Assembly: GCF_024679095.1 (NCBI RefSeq)
Contig: NC_066553.1
Span: 3,064,494-3,128,493 of the forward strand
Origin: Eriocheir sinensis
Lineage: Eukaryota > Arthropoda > Malacostraca > Decapoda > Varunidae
Direction of reading: 5' to 3'
Length of the DNA: 64,000 nt
The translations under genes and the position numbers were made by a program. Numbering within the stretch: position 1 is the first letter of the stretch; each line of letters begins with the position of its first letter. The notes below the pieces were generated by a model. The model was not told where the DNA came from, searched no databases, and saw only the letters and a list, made by a program, of their open reading frames with translations. Of this stretch, positions 57,101 through 64,000 are shown one piece after another.

Positions 57101-60100
57101 CCTTCATAGCCTAATATTATTCAAACACCATATTATGTGTTAGTCAGCCCTTGAAAATATACCCTAATAGCCTAATATATCCCTTTATTATGTAGTGGTT
57201 AGCCCTTGAAAAACAGACCTTCATAGCCTAATATTATTCAAACACCATATTATGTGTTAGTCAGCCCTTGAAAATATACCCTAATAGCCTAATATATCCC
57301 CTTATTATGTAGTGGTTAGCCCTTGAAAAACAGACCTTCATAGCCTAATATTATTCAAACACCATATTATGTGTTAGTCAACCCTTGAAAACATACCCTA
57401 ATAGCCTAATATATCCCTTTATTATGTAGTGGTTAGCCCTTGAAAAAACAGACCTTCATAACCTAATATTATTCAAACATCATATATGTGTTAGTCAGCC
57501 CTTGAAAAACAGCCTCATAGCCTAATATTATGCAACACTTTAAAGTCCTAGGAGAGAAAACATCGACCATTATCTGTCTGTCGTTGTTCATTACTGTTAT
57601 ATGAAAATAGAGTGAGGACTACCGTTGCCAGATTATCGTACTCATATCGTAATCAGAGTCTCGAATTTAAAGGTTTCTGAGCCATAGCTATTACGAAAAA
57701 AACACCAATAATTAACTATTTTAACGATAACTCGATATGAAGGCAGTTATTGGGGTCGAGGAGGCAGTTTTTGGGTCGGAAATCAGCAAACATAGAAGGC
57801 TGAGTACGACAATCTGGTAACGTTGATGAGGACCAATAATAGTTTGTTTGTTGCCCTGAATACGATAATCTTAACGCCAATGGCAAATGGTCGTGCTCAG
57901 GCTCTTATATTTGCAGATTTCCAACCCTCAAGCTGTGTCCTCCACCCCTTTAACTGGTTTTATATAGAGTTATCGTTAAAATGGTTAATTCCTGATGTTT
58001 CTTGGCAATAGTTAGGCATCAACATACCGGTAAATGCTATGCTCTGAGCACGATAATCTGGCACGGTGTCAGTCACAGCAGGGAAGCCACGATATCATAC
58101 TCACCGAACTAGATTTCCCCATTTCTAACGCATAATGACTACACAAAAACCTCTATAATTAACACTTTTAGCAATAAATTTAAATAGGTATCGTTACTTT
58201 TGTGGGTGGGACATTTTTTAGCCTGAAATCGGGAAAAATGAAAAGCTGAGTACGACAATCTGGCAACGTTGGTCGGTCAGTCATGGCACGTGGCGCAAGA
58301 TCAGTGACGGTGGGACGAACGAGCACGTGTTTGACCTTCATTTACGTGGATTTTGCGCCTTTCCCATACTTTCCCGTGTAAGACAAGTAAGAAGGTGACC
58401 AGTGACATCAAATGAAGTACACTAACGTAAGAATAAGGTAGAAAATAGGCTGGCATTTCTATTTACTGAAGGAAGGACACACTCATGGATTTCTCATGGA
58501 TTTGGGGCCTTCCTCGTTATCTCCCGTGTAAGACAAGTAAGAAGGTGATCAGTGACATCAAATGAAGTACACTAACGTAGGATTAAGGTAGAAAATAGGC
58601 TGGCATTTCTATTTACTGAAGGAAGGACATACTTATTGATTTCTCATGGATTTGGGGCCTTCCTCGTTATCTCCCGTGTAAGACAAGTAAGAAGGTGACC
58701 AGTGCTATTAAATGAAGTACACTAACGTAGGATTAAGGTAGAAAATAGGCTTGCATTTCTATTTACTTAAGGAAAGATAAAATAGCCCGATATACGAAGT
58801 GTCTACCTTATTTCTCACGGATTTGGAGACCTTCTTGTACTCTGGTGTAAGACAAGTAAGAACGTGATAAGAAACACTCATGAAGGTGATGTTGAAGGTC
58901 ATGGACGAAGGAGGAGTTAGAAAAGACGCTGGTGTTTCTATTTAGTAAAGGAAGAAGGATATACTAGGCTGATACAACACTTTTATATATATTACGTGTT
59001 CACCTTATTTCTTATCGTATTGGCACCCTTTCCTGACTCCAGTGCAAGCAGGAGGTGATAAAATATTACAATGGAGGTGAAGTGAGGTTGGAAGACGTTG
59101 GAAAATGTATTAATACGATGTTTCAAGGTTGTGTTGAGGACAGTGACGTCAGAGGAGAGTAGTTTGGGCGATAGGGAAAAACAAGGCAAGTGCTCGTTAA
59201 CAACATAGACGAAAAACTTTACTGGTCTCTAATTTAAACCGTTTATTATCCTACCGAAAATCAGCTAGTTGTACAAGAAAGAGGTAGAGAAGAGTGAAAG
59301 CTAAAGATGAAAAAATTATGCTAGGCTATATGCGATGTGGAAAACTATATAGTGAATGTTAACAAGTGATAGAAAGTCCGAGTGTAATTAATATCCGTTC
59401 ACCATCGTGCTGAAGATAAAAAAAGGTACAGAGGAGTGAAAGATAATGTAAAAAGCAGGAAATAAAAGGCGAAACAAGTGTGAGAAATAAAATAAATTAT
59501 GTGGACACCTAGTCAGTGTTTTAGAGTGATAGTTTGAGTGTAATTATCCGTTTATCACCTTACAGGAGTTGAGCTGTAAGGGAAAAAAAAAGGCACAGAG
59601 GAGTGAAAGCTAATGTAGAAAGCGGAAAATAAAAGACGAAAACAGTGTGAAAATGATAACCATAAGTGCTTAGCGTGTTCGTGTGATAATTAAGTGACAT
59701 GGAAAGAAAATGAGTTAGTAAATGATAGTTGAGTGTAATAAATGAGATAATAGTGTACTGATAGTAAAAGATGAAACGAGTGTGAAAATGATAAAAAAAT
59801 GGGTGCTCAGCGTGTGTGTGGTAATTATGTGATGTTGAGCAATGATAGTTCGAGTGTAATAAGTGTGTTAAGTGTAATCATGGTAATCGAGTGTAACAGT
59901 GAGAAATACGTAGATAAGTGGAAAGCAAGTGTGGAAAGAAGAGGATAGGATAGAGGACCAAGAGAAGACTGACCTTTAGCGATAGAGGTCACAGGAAGAA
60001 ATAAAGAAGTCTTGCCAGAGGAGGAGGAGGAAGAGGATAAGGAAGAAGAGGAGGAGGAGCAAGAGGAGGATAGCTTCACCCCCGAGCAAAATGGTGGTGA

Positions 60101-61415
60101 GTACTTGTAGTTTTTCTTTTATTTAACAGATTTGTGTGGAAAGTGAAGCAAGGCGGCGGTGGCTAGCCTACTCAGATGCCGTGATGCACTTTTCTATTTA
60201 TTTGGTGTTTATTTATCCGCTTGATTGTGTGTTACGTGGATCGTTTTACGTTGGTTATGGATTTCACGTGATGTAAGCTATGCAGTGGAAATGTTGGTTG
60301 GGGCATTGGATGTTATTAATTCGTGATAGCAATGAAGTGCCTCTTATGGAAGGTGTAGCCTAATAAGGGTCTTTTAAACACTTAGGCGCCCAAGCACACA
60401 TTTGACAGGGCTTTCTTAGGCGTTTCCGGCATTTCCAGGGGTAGTTTTATGACCCTGGTGGAAGTCTGATCCATCTTCTGTACCATGAACGTAAAACAAC
60501 ACTCATGACACTACGTTAGCTTGAGTTTGTAGTACCTCTCCGTACCAGATATTTTTTTTCTTACCTACCTTATCCTACTGTTCTTCTCCCATACATCGTG
60601 TTTATATGTTCCTTAGAGTCTAAGAAGCCTAGTTAGTTTATCTGTACGTACTGAATTTGATAATGAGTTTTCGCTGCATACAATCAAGGCATCTGTACCA
60701 GGATCTTAACCCTGTCTGTACGGGATTCCATTATATGATATCGCAAATGCTACAGATTTCTGACTTGAATACAATGAAGGGTTACATTATTTTTTATCTA
60801 CAAATCAGCATGGTACTATTCCAGGCTATTTATCATAACGAATTAGCATCTTTGTTTCATACTCCCTTAGGCTGCATTCAATCACTAATTAATAAGTTTT
60901 AACACCATTAACACTTAATGTAAAAAAACTCTCAACAAGAGATTGATGTTGCTGTTTTCCAGTGCAAGGGTCGCATAATATTAATAAAAACAAAGAAAAT
61001 GTAATGGAAAGTAAGTACAATGTTGGTGACAGAACCAACCATAAAGAAACTATATGAAATTGCTGAGACTAAGAATTGTCACACCAGAAAGCCAATCTAC
61101 GATATGCTCTTGACAATGTGACTGAGAAATGCCACACATACCAGAAAGTCAGTATCTACCGGATATTGCTCTTGGCGAGAATAGCAGTAGAATGGACACT
61201 GACTTGTTGGTTGTCAGGCAAGTGCGTTACAATATGCACTATGATATACATACAAAGTAAAGCTTCCGAGTGCATGTCTGCTGTGATCCGTCATTCTCAT
61301 GCCTCACGAAGGTCATGGGTGAAGGGATTTAGGATGCTGAGGGCTGAGGATGATGGGGACAGTTTTTCATTGCGTTATTTTGTTCTGCCTGTACCTATAC
61401 CTGAACCTATAAGTT

Positions 61416-61474
<59 letters not shown>

Positions 61475-62075
61475 TCCACGATGTCCCAGGTGCCAGATTT
61501 CCAGTAGTCGGAGAGGTCGACGAAGTCCTTGTCGTTGTAGAGGGAGAGGGAGACTTGGTCGCCGTTGAAGGTCCACGAGCCGAACTTCATGAGACACGTC
61601 TGCTGGTCGAAGGGGAAGTACGTCACGTCGATGGTGCAGGAGCTCTGTGGGGAGGAGGGAAGGTGTCACTTCGCGGGTCACACACGGTGGATTGATATAC
61701 CTCATACATATGTTGAAGGGGAGGGAGGGAGGGATGGCGACATTGCTAGGGAAGTGATTTTGATTCGAGGGACTTACAGCCAAAGTAAAAAAATAAAGTA
61801 CGTTCTTAGTTTATTTTTTCTATTTTAGTTAACTTTATATATATCTTGTTTCGTAGGAGCATTCAATCAGCAGAGCAAGTTAAGGAGCCAATAGGCCTGT
61901 GGTTCATAGCAGCCTAAGAGCTTCATACCTTCACTCAACCAGAAAAACTAAAACACCCCGATGAGAGACTGTGTTAGAAAGCTCTGTGTGTTCGTACTGT
62001 CAGGAATATGTTAGTGGATTCAGCATTAGCTTCAAACATGTCATGATATTTAACTAGCTGATTGCATGATTGTAT

Positions 62076-62116
<41 letters not shown>

Positions 62117-62161
62117 CAAGGAAGAACTGGATATAAAAGTATTGATGCGGAGACAGGATCG

Positions 62162-62209
<48 letters not shown>

Positions 62210-64000
62210 CAAGAAAGAACTGGATATTAAAGTATAGATACGGAGACAGGATCGAACGAGTGTAGCTCTGGCCCTGTATACCACGACTAGGTAAACACAC
62301 ACACACACACACACACACCGTCGTCGTCGCCGTGTCGTAAATCAGTGATGGAGATAATTTGGCCTCCCCGCCGGCTGTTGCCTCCCCCCCTCTGGCGCGC
62401 CTCGAGGCAAGAGGAAGTGTGATAGTTTGTCACCGAAACTGTTACAAATAAAGGTCGGTGGACAGACGACGGCCGGGTGGGACACAGGAGGAACTGCCCG
62501 GCGATCAACATTGAGACATCGCGTTGATACTCTCGTTATGGCACATGGACGCTTAGCCAAGAGTGACAGTTTTCTTCAGGAGTGTAGATGTTAGTACGGA
62601 TATAATTATGCTTGGTTAGTAGCCGAGTATATGTTAAGTATTCTCAGACGCCTCCGCCTCTCAGATCTACTATTTCCAAAGTCCGAATAGGAGATCAATG
62701 GAGTTCAAATGAGTGTTCCTTTTAGGTTCATGGTACAGAAGAAGGGTCAAACTACCACCAGGGTTATAGTACTACTCCTTGAAATGTCTGAAAGTACTGC
62801 GATAAGCCTTGTCAAGTATGTGTGGTTGGGGCAGATCTGTTTAGGAAAGTGACTCTGTACGTTTGGAGGAACACACACACACACACATCCATCAGGGCGC
62901 CCCCTCAGCCAGTTCAACACATCAGCAGGTCAACAAACACTGCCTCGCCGCCACCCGTCAAAGGCCTGAACCTCCGTATCTCAGCTCCGCCGCCCGGTCG
63001 TGAGGTTAATATGATGGTTCACGTCACAGGAGGCAAATATTATACCGAGGAATTCATTAAAGGGCTCGTCCTCTCTCGGGTCACCTTTCAAGTCTGGCTG
63101 CTATGCTCTTTACGGCTCTTTATTTACCTAGTTTCCTTGAGGTTTTATATGAGGTACTTTAGGATGGGACGGGTCTGCTCCTTAGGCTTCCTCGGTGGCG
63201 GGCGTGTTGGGCCGGGAATGTAATAATGGGAGTGTTGAGGGGCAGGGCGGATGAGGGGATGTATACGGAGGTGGCCGCCGGATCATTAGTGTTTGTACGG
63301 ATGGCGGTATTCAGTCACCGAGCGAGGCTTTCATTATATCTACCATTCGTATAATTAAAGAGAGGGACCATGGGCCATATTCGTAAGCATTTCGGTCCCC
63401 AAGCACACATATTTGACCAGGCTTCTGATGTTCTTGACCTTTGAAAATGTTTGGTATGAGATTTGGAAGCGCCTTACTATACCAATCTCAAAGGGCCATA
63501 TTCTCAAACATTTCGGCGGCCAAGCACATACATTTAATAAGGCTTTCGTGTGATTTATGACCATCTCCATATGTAGCTGTATGACCCTGGTGGTAGTTTG
63601 ACAAAGCTTCTGGACCATGAACGTAAATAAACACTCATGGGGATGCGTTTAACCCCTTGGCTGCGGATTTCCTACCAGAAGACATCACCAAGCTACTGGA
63701 ATGAAACAAAAAGTGTCTGCTACAATTCAGTGAAGAAAACTGTAAAGTCCTGCACCCTGGGAGGAGATATCCAGCACACCAATACCACATGGGAAATACT
63801 CCACTATCCACCACAGAGCCAGAGAAGGACCTGGGACTATATGTTACCAGGCTACCACTGAAGGCCAAATCCATGTCAATCGCAGCGGACGGGTTAACCT
63901 CTTATTCGGCCGTTTGGGATGATTGAGGTAAGAGAAGGGAGAGTCTGAGCATACCGCCCCCTCTCTGCCTTACCTGGTAGATGGCCGGCGGCACCCACAA
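47859..64000 (-). CDS. nAChRbeta1: Nicotinic acetylcholine receptor beta1-like subunit, C-terminal part (gene span, 5' incomplete)
   Basis: Eight exons read right to left (64000-63974, 61644-61474, 54158-53985, 53298-53123, 51347-51199, 50924-50812, 48742-48623, 48023-47859) join in frame to 364 residues. They comprise the Cys-loop (C, 13 residues, C), WTFNGD and [11 protein letters not shown], membrane segments M1-M3, a short M3-M4 cytoplasmic loop and M4, ending YRGK before the stop. The protein is a ligand-gated cation-channel subunit of cholinergic synapses. The region where alpha subunits carry the vicinal Cys pair reads [16 protein letters not shown], without cysteines. That makes it a non-alpha subunit, closest to insect beta1 (ARD). 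The signal peptide and N-terminal ligand-binding exons lie past 64000. Only the 5' truncation is unusual; all splice phases match. Confidence 0.95.
48061..48165 (+). mobile_element. SINE 3' module in nAChR intron
   Basis: The sequence from GAAGATGGCGCCACTATAAA through CCATGACGAGCC to an A-rich end matches the 3' part of the SINE at 12380-12720. It lies only 38 bases upstream (in gene sense) of the last-exon acceptor, antisense to the gene. Confidence 0.7.
48180..48545. repeat. R1-related tandem repeat, three units
   Basis: Three units of about 118-122 bp with AACACCTCGGGGCTTACATA, AGGCTTTCGCAGAGGTTGTG and CCATGGGTAGTGTTATGAGC. The same variant forms an array at 55435-56125. It occupies most of the intron between the last two nAChR exons. 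Confidence 0.75.
48623..48742 (-). CDS. nAChRbeta1: nAChR beta1-like, seventh exon (end of cytoplasmic loop)
   Basis: 40 codons: acceptor TTTTCCAG|ATG, donor CAG|GTGAGG, both phase 0. It encodes [18 protein letters not shown] followed by [17 protein letters not shown], the conserved pre-M4 amphipathic segment of the subunit family. Confidence 0.95.
48890..49045 (-). repeat. R3 dispersed repeat, inverted copy
   Basis: Read on the minus strand it starts at a T run/ACAGC sequence and shows CAGTTCAAGGGCGTAAAG and AGAGAGGTCAATTTCGGGAG. It lies in the nAChR intron. Confidence 0.6.
49160..49495. repeat. Two direct copies of a segment of about 165 bp
   Basis: CTATCGCATTTG(T/A)AGATCA through ACCCATGGCTCCGGGCTGTA and GGGACTCCCTTTGCGACACA occurs twice (from about 49168 and 49327), nearly identical. 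It indicates recent tandem duplication inside the nAChR intron. Confidence 0.85.
49765..50012 (+). mobile_element. TTAA-flanked MITE carrying a non-LTR RT fragment, copy 2
   Basis: TTAA at 49765-49768 and 50009-50012, with ends TTAACCCCTTGAATGCGG and, read inward from the right, TTAACCCGTCCGCTGCG. The interior frame has [15 protein letters not shown] and [10 protein letters not shown] and is nearly intact. It sits antisense in a nAChR intron. Confidence 0.7.
50161..50808. repeat. 108-bp minisatellite, six units, at a nAChR splice donor
   Basis: Units start at 50161, 50269, 50377, 50485, 50593 and 50701, exactly 108 bases apart (AATGTTAACCAATACAAG, TTGCTGCGTTGGGACTTAAA, GGAGTCTGTTTCTCTGGC, GGTGGACGGGCGGGTCGGAG). 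Being 36 codons long, the unit leaves both strands open; those frames are not genes. In gene sense the array starts within a few bases of the donor of the sixth exon listed here (50812/50811). Confidence 0.95.
50812..50924 (-). CDS. nAChRbeta1: nAChR beta1-like, sixth exon (M3-M4 loop)
   Basis: 113 bases: acceptor CCCCCCTAG|GC, donor CAA|GTAAAT. The first two bases complete a Gly codon started in the previous exon. It encodes [16 protein letters not shown] and [15 protein letters not shown], matching the HYGSP and MELSDLHHPNC segments of insect beta1. Confidence 0.93.
51142..51198. repeat. (CA)n microsatellite starting at a nAChR splice donor
   Basis: In gene sense (minus strand) the donor of the fifth exon reads G|GTGAGTGTGTGT and continues as (GT)n for about 50 bases. 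A second, shorter (CA)n lies at 51077-51096. Confidence 0.95.
51199..51347 (-). CDS. nAChRbeta1: nAChR beta1-like, fifth exon (after M3)
   Basis: 149 bases: acceptor GTTCTTCAG|GGG, donor GCAG|GTGAGT. It encodes (R)[20 protein letters not shown] followed by [18 protein letters not shown], the conserved start of the cytoplasmic loop. Confidence 0.95.
51350..52095. repeat. Polypurine/polypyrimidine tract of about 740 bp adjoining a nAChR acceptor
   Basis: The plus strand is almost all purine (GGA, GAA, AAG); within it GGAAAACGAGGTGGGTGAAA with GCGGGGAAGGAGAGGAAAGG recurs about every 80 bases. In gene sense it is a very long pyrimidine tract ending at the acceptor of the fifth exon (51348). Confidence 0.9.
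52214..52400. mobile_element. MITE of the GCCAGATTGTCGTACT family
   Basis: The left end CAACGTTGCCAGATTGTCGT ACTC and the right end GAGTACGATAATATGGCTAC are inverted copies. The interior shares GGTTTAAATGGTTAATTATT and TTCTTGGCAATAGTTATGG with other copies. The right end runs directly into the 75-bp satellite. Confidence 0.65.
52375..52985. repeat. 75-bp satellite derived from a MITE terminus
   Basis: Units with ACGCCTTACTGGTA, GAGTACGATAATCTGGCAAC and CGTGGTCCTAATGCC are spaced exactly 75 bases at 52591, 52666, 52741, 52816, 52891 and 52966; shorter, irregular units precede them. The GAGTACGATAATCTGGCAAC part is the inverted end of the MITE family next to it. The array lies in the nAChR intron. 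Confidence 0.9.
53123..53298 (-). CDS. nAChRbeta1: nAChR beta1-like, fourth exon (M2 and M3)
   Basis: 176 bases: acceptor ACCCTCAG|GTG, donor TTCAG|GTGAGG. It encodes the pore-lining M2 ([20 protein letters not shown]) and M3 with [20 protein letters not shown], ending NWNF. The sequence is essentially identical to insect nAChR subunits, as expected of the pore. Confidence 0.97.
53299..53625. repeat. G-rich (gene-sense C-rich) tract adjoining a nAChR acceptor
   Basis: The plus strand is G/GGA-rich with a segment duplicated about 130-140 bp apart (GGGGGTGGAAGAA(A/G)GAAAA, C(A/T)CTTCCTCTTC-type, CCCTAGATTAAAAAAAAG). In gene sense it is a C/T-rich stretch immediately before the fourth-exon acceptor. 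Confidence 0.75.
53640..53890. repeat. Short tandem repeat of about 22 bp (ATTTCCCATTTTCCCT)
   Basis: About ten degenerate units of ATTTCCCATTTTCCCTGATA type lie in the intron between the third and fourth listed nAChR exons. Confidence 0.9.
53985..54158 (-). CDS. nAChRbeta1: nAChR beta1-like, third exon (loop C region and M1)
   Basis: 58 codons: acceptor CTCCCCAG|GTT, donor AAG|GTAAGA, both phase 0. It encodes [16 protein letters not shown] (no vicinal Cys pair), the pre-M1 [14 protein letters not shown] and M1 ([20 protein letters not shown]), then AEAGEK with the intermediate-ring Glu. Confidence 0.96.
54190..54460 (+). repeat. R3 dispersed repeat, two adjacent copies
   Basis: Two successive copies have GGCAGCTCAAGGGCATAAAA or GGAAGCAGCTCAAGGACAAC. 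The first ends in AGAGGTCAATTGTC; the second includes CACTGCTCCTATATAA. Confidence 0.6.
54461..55434. other. nAChR intron, no other feature
   Basis: AT-rich unique sequence with a short (CA)n near 54763-54780. No exon is recognised. Confidence 0.5.
55435..56125. repeat. R1-related tandem repeat, about six units
   Basis: Units of about 115-120 bp contain AATTTCGGGGCCTATA, CACATTTGATAAGGCTTTGG and TATCTCCATGGGTAGTTTTA. This is the same variant as at 48180-48545. Confidence 0.85.
56510..57540. repeat. 117-bp satellite in nAChR intron
   Basis: About eight units: GGTTAGCCCTTGAAAAACAG, ACCTTCATAGCCTAATATTA, ATTATGTGTTAGTCAGCCC and CCTAATAGCCTAATATATCC. Spacing is 117 bases in the regular part (markers at 56967, 57084, 57201, 57318, 57434). 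Upstream units are irregular. Confidence 0.92.
57615..57822. mobile_element. MITE of the GCCAGATTGTCGTACT family, best two-ended copy
   Basis: The left end ACCGTTGCCAGATTATCGTA CTC and the right end GAGTACGACAATCTGGTAAC GTTG are inverted repeats of about 23 bp. The interior is about 160 AT-rich bases with GGGTCGGAAATCAGCAAAC near the right end. No coding capacity. Confidence 0.75.
57835..58275. mobile_element. Two further MITE copies of the same family
   Basis: One copy runs from about 57835 (GAATACGATAATCTTAACGC) to 58065 (GAGCACGATAATCTGGCACG). The next runs from about 58088 (CACGATATCATACTCACCG) to 58273 (GAGTACGACAATCTGGCAAC). The ends are diverged but recognisable. Confidence 0.55.
58373..58870. 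repeat. 150-bp tandem repeat, three to four units
   Basis: CCCGTGTAAGACAAGTAAGA starts units at 58373, 58523 and 58673 (150-base spacing), with a diverged fourth near 58842. Units include GAAGTACACTAACGTA and GGCTGGCATTTCTATTTACT. Confidence 0.92.
59380..59900. repeat. Degenerate tandem repeat
   Basis: Imperfect units share GAGTGTAATTA, GGTACAGAGGAGTGAAAG, AAATAAAAG(G/A)CGAAA and GTGTGAAAATGATAA. The order is loose, suggesting an old array. Confidence 0.6.
60370..60510. mobile_element. R1 repeat, partial copy
   Basis: It starts with GGGTCTTTTAAACACTTAGG and has the core GTTTTATGACCCTGGTGG; the right part is missing. Confidence 0.6.
60511..61417. other. nAChR intron, unique sequence without exons
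   Basis: AT-rich unique sequence. No exon is recognised on either strand. Confidence 0.5.
61418..61472. repeat. (CT)n microsatellite starting at a nAChR splice donor
   Basis: In gene sense the donor of the second listed exon reads GAG|GTGAGAGAGAGA and continues as (GA)n for about 50 bases. Confidence 0.95.
61474..61644 (-). CDS. nAChRbeta1: nAChR beta1-like, second listed exon (Cys-loop)
   Basis: 57 codons: acceptor CCCACAG|AGC, donor GAG|GTGAGA, both phase 0. It encodes [17 protein letters not shown] (the 13-residue Cys-loop), [19 protein letters not shown] and [13 protein letters not shown], as in insect beta1. Confidence 0.97.
62080..62325. repeat. Duplicated (CA)n-containing segment
   Basis: Three (CA)n runs (about 62080-62114, 62164-62207, 62295-62320) flank two near-identical copies of ATGCAAG(G/A)AAGAACTGGATA ... 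GGAGACAGGATCGAAC, so the microsatellite and its flank were duplicated together. Confidence 0.9.
62645..62850 (+). mobile_element. R1 repeat copy
   Basis: CTACTATTTCCAAAGTCC, TTCATGGTACAGAAGAAGGG, the CCACCAGGGTTATAGTACTA core and AGCCTTGTCAAGTATGTGTG. Confidence 0.65.
63365..63640. repeat. R1 repeat, two partial copies
   Basis: GGGCCATATTCGTAAGCATT and GGGCCATATTCTCAAACATT mark two left ends. The second copy has the GTATGACCCTGGTGGTAG core and ends next to the TTAA element. Confidence 0.65.
63649..63897 (+). mobile_element. TTAA-flanked MITE carrying a non-LTR RT fragment, copy 3
   Basis: TTAA at 63649-63652 and 63894-63897. The ends are CCCCTTGGCTGCGG and, read inward, CCCGTCCGCTGCG. The interior is the same RT fragment, here interrupted by a stop (the EWS Trp codon reads TGA). 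It lies in the intron just downstream, in gene sense, of the partial first listed nAChR exon. Confidence 0.7.
63974..64000 (-). CDS. nAChRbeta1: nAChR beta1-like, first listed exon (partial, cut by window edge)
   Basis: Nine codons, LWVPPAIYQ, up to the donor CAG|GTAAGG, phase 0. This matches the [10 protein letters not shown] segment just before the Cys-loop exon in insect beta subunits. The exon continues beyond the right edge. Confidence 0.92.

Noticed and set aside
61367..61828. Minus-strand 138-codon and plus-strand 87-codon frames around the Cys-loop exon
   Set aside because: Wrong-frame and antisense shadows of the nAChR exon plus a (GA)n translation.

Overview
This is a eukaryotic window, almost certainly from a decapod crustacean and probably a brachyuran crab. 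The evidence is intron-split genes with arthropod-type exons, extreme density of (CA)n, (GA)n, (CT)n and trinucleotide microsatellites, and several dispersed short-repeat families that I associate with crab genomes. The crab assignment is inference; the exon structures are read directly from the sequence.

Layout. Positions 1-23322 contain no exon that I can recognise. They hold microsatellites, MITE-like elements, a tRNA-derived SINE and the 3' end of a non-LTR retrotransposon, and are most likely intron 1 of a CLIC (chloride intracellular channel) gene. The first coding exon of that gene lies on the minus strand at 23323-23385. From 23.4 to 27.9 kb there are tandem MITEs, a large (TA)n tract and a SINE fragment. 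A compact two-exon gene for a 60-residue secreted peptide of unknown function lies on the plus strand at 27987-28253. From 29.3 to 33.1 kb there is a cluster of nonautonomous DNA elements, including a TTAA-flanked MITE inserted into a SINE-like repeat whose uninterrupted paralogue lies about 0.3 kb away.

The C2orf42 homologue is complete on the minus strand, with seven coding exons between 33534 and 38508. Its putative promoter is near 40.8 kb, and an 1.8 kb minisatellite of 33-bp units sits between promoter and start codon. From 41 to 47.8 kb I see repeats and GC-rich patches but no convincing gene. From 47859 to the right edge (minus strand) are the last eight exons of a nicotinic acetylcholine receptor subunit of the insect beta1 (ARD) type: the Cys-loop, all four membrane segments, the cytoplasmic loop and the stop codon. 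Its N-terminal ligand-binding exons lie beyond the window.

The genes look functionally independent. The more unusual content is in the repeats: (i) three copies of a TTAA-CCC-ended, piggyBac-like short element whose whole interior is a captured non-LTR reverse-transcriptase fragment; (ii) a second TTAA element carrying 11 units of a 35-bp repeat grown from its own terminus; (iii) tandem repeats or long pyrimidine tracts that begin exactly at splice sites of the nAChR and C2orf42 genes; (iv) a MITE family whose terminus has expanded into a 75-bp satellite.
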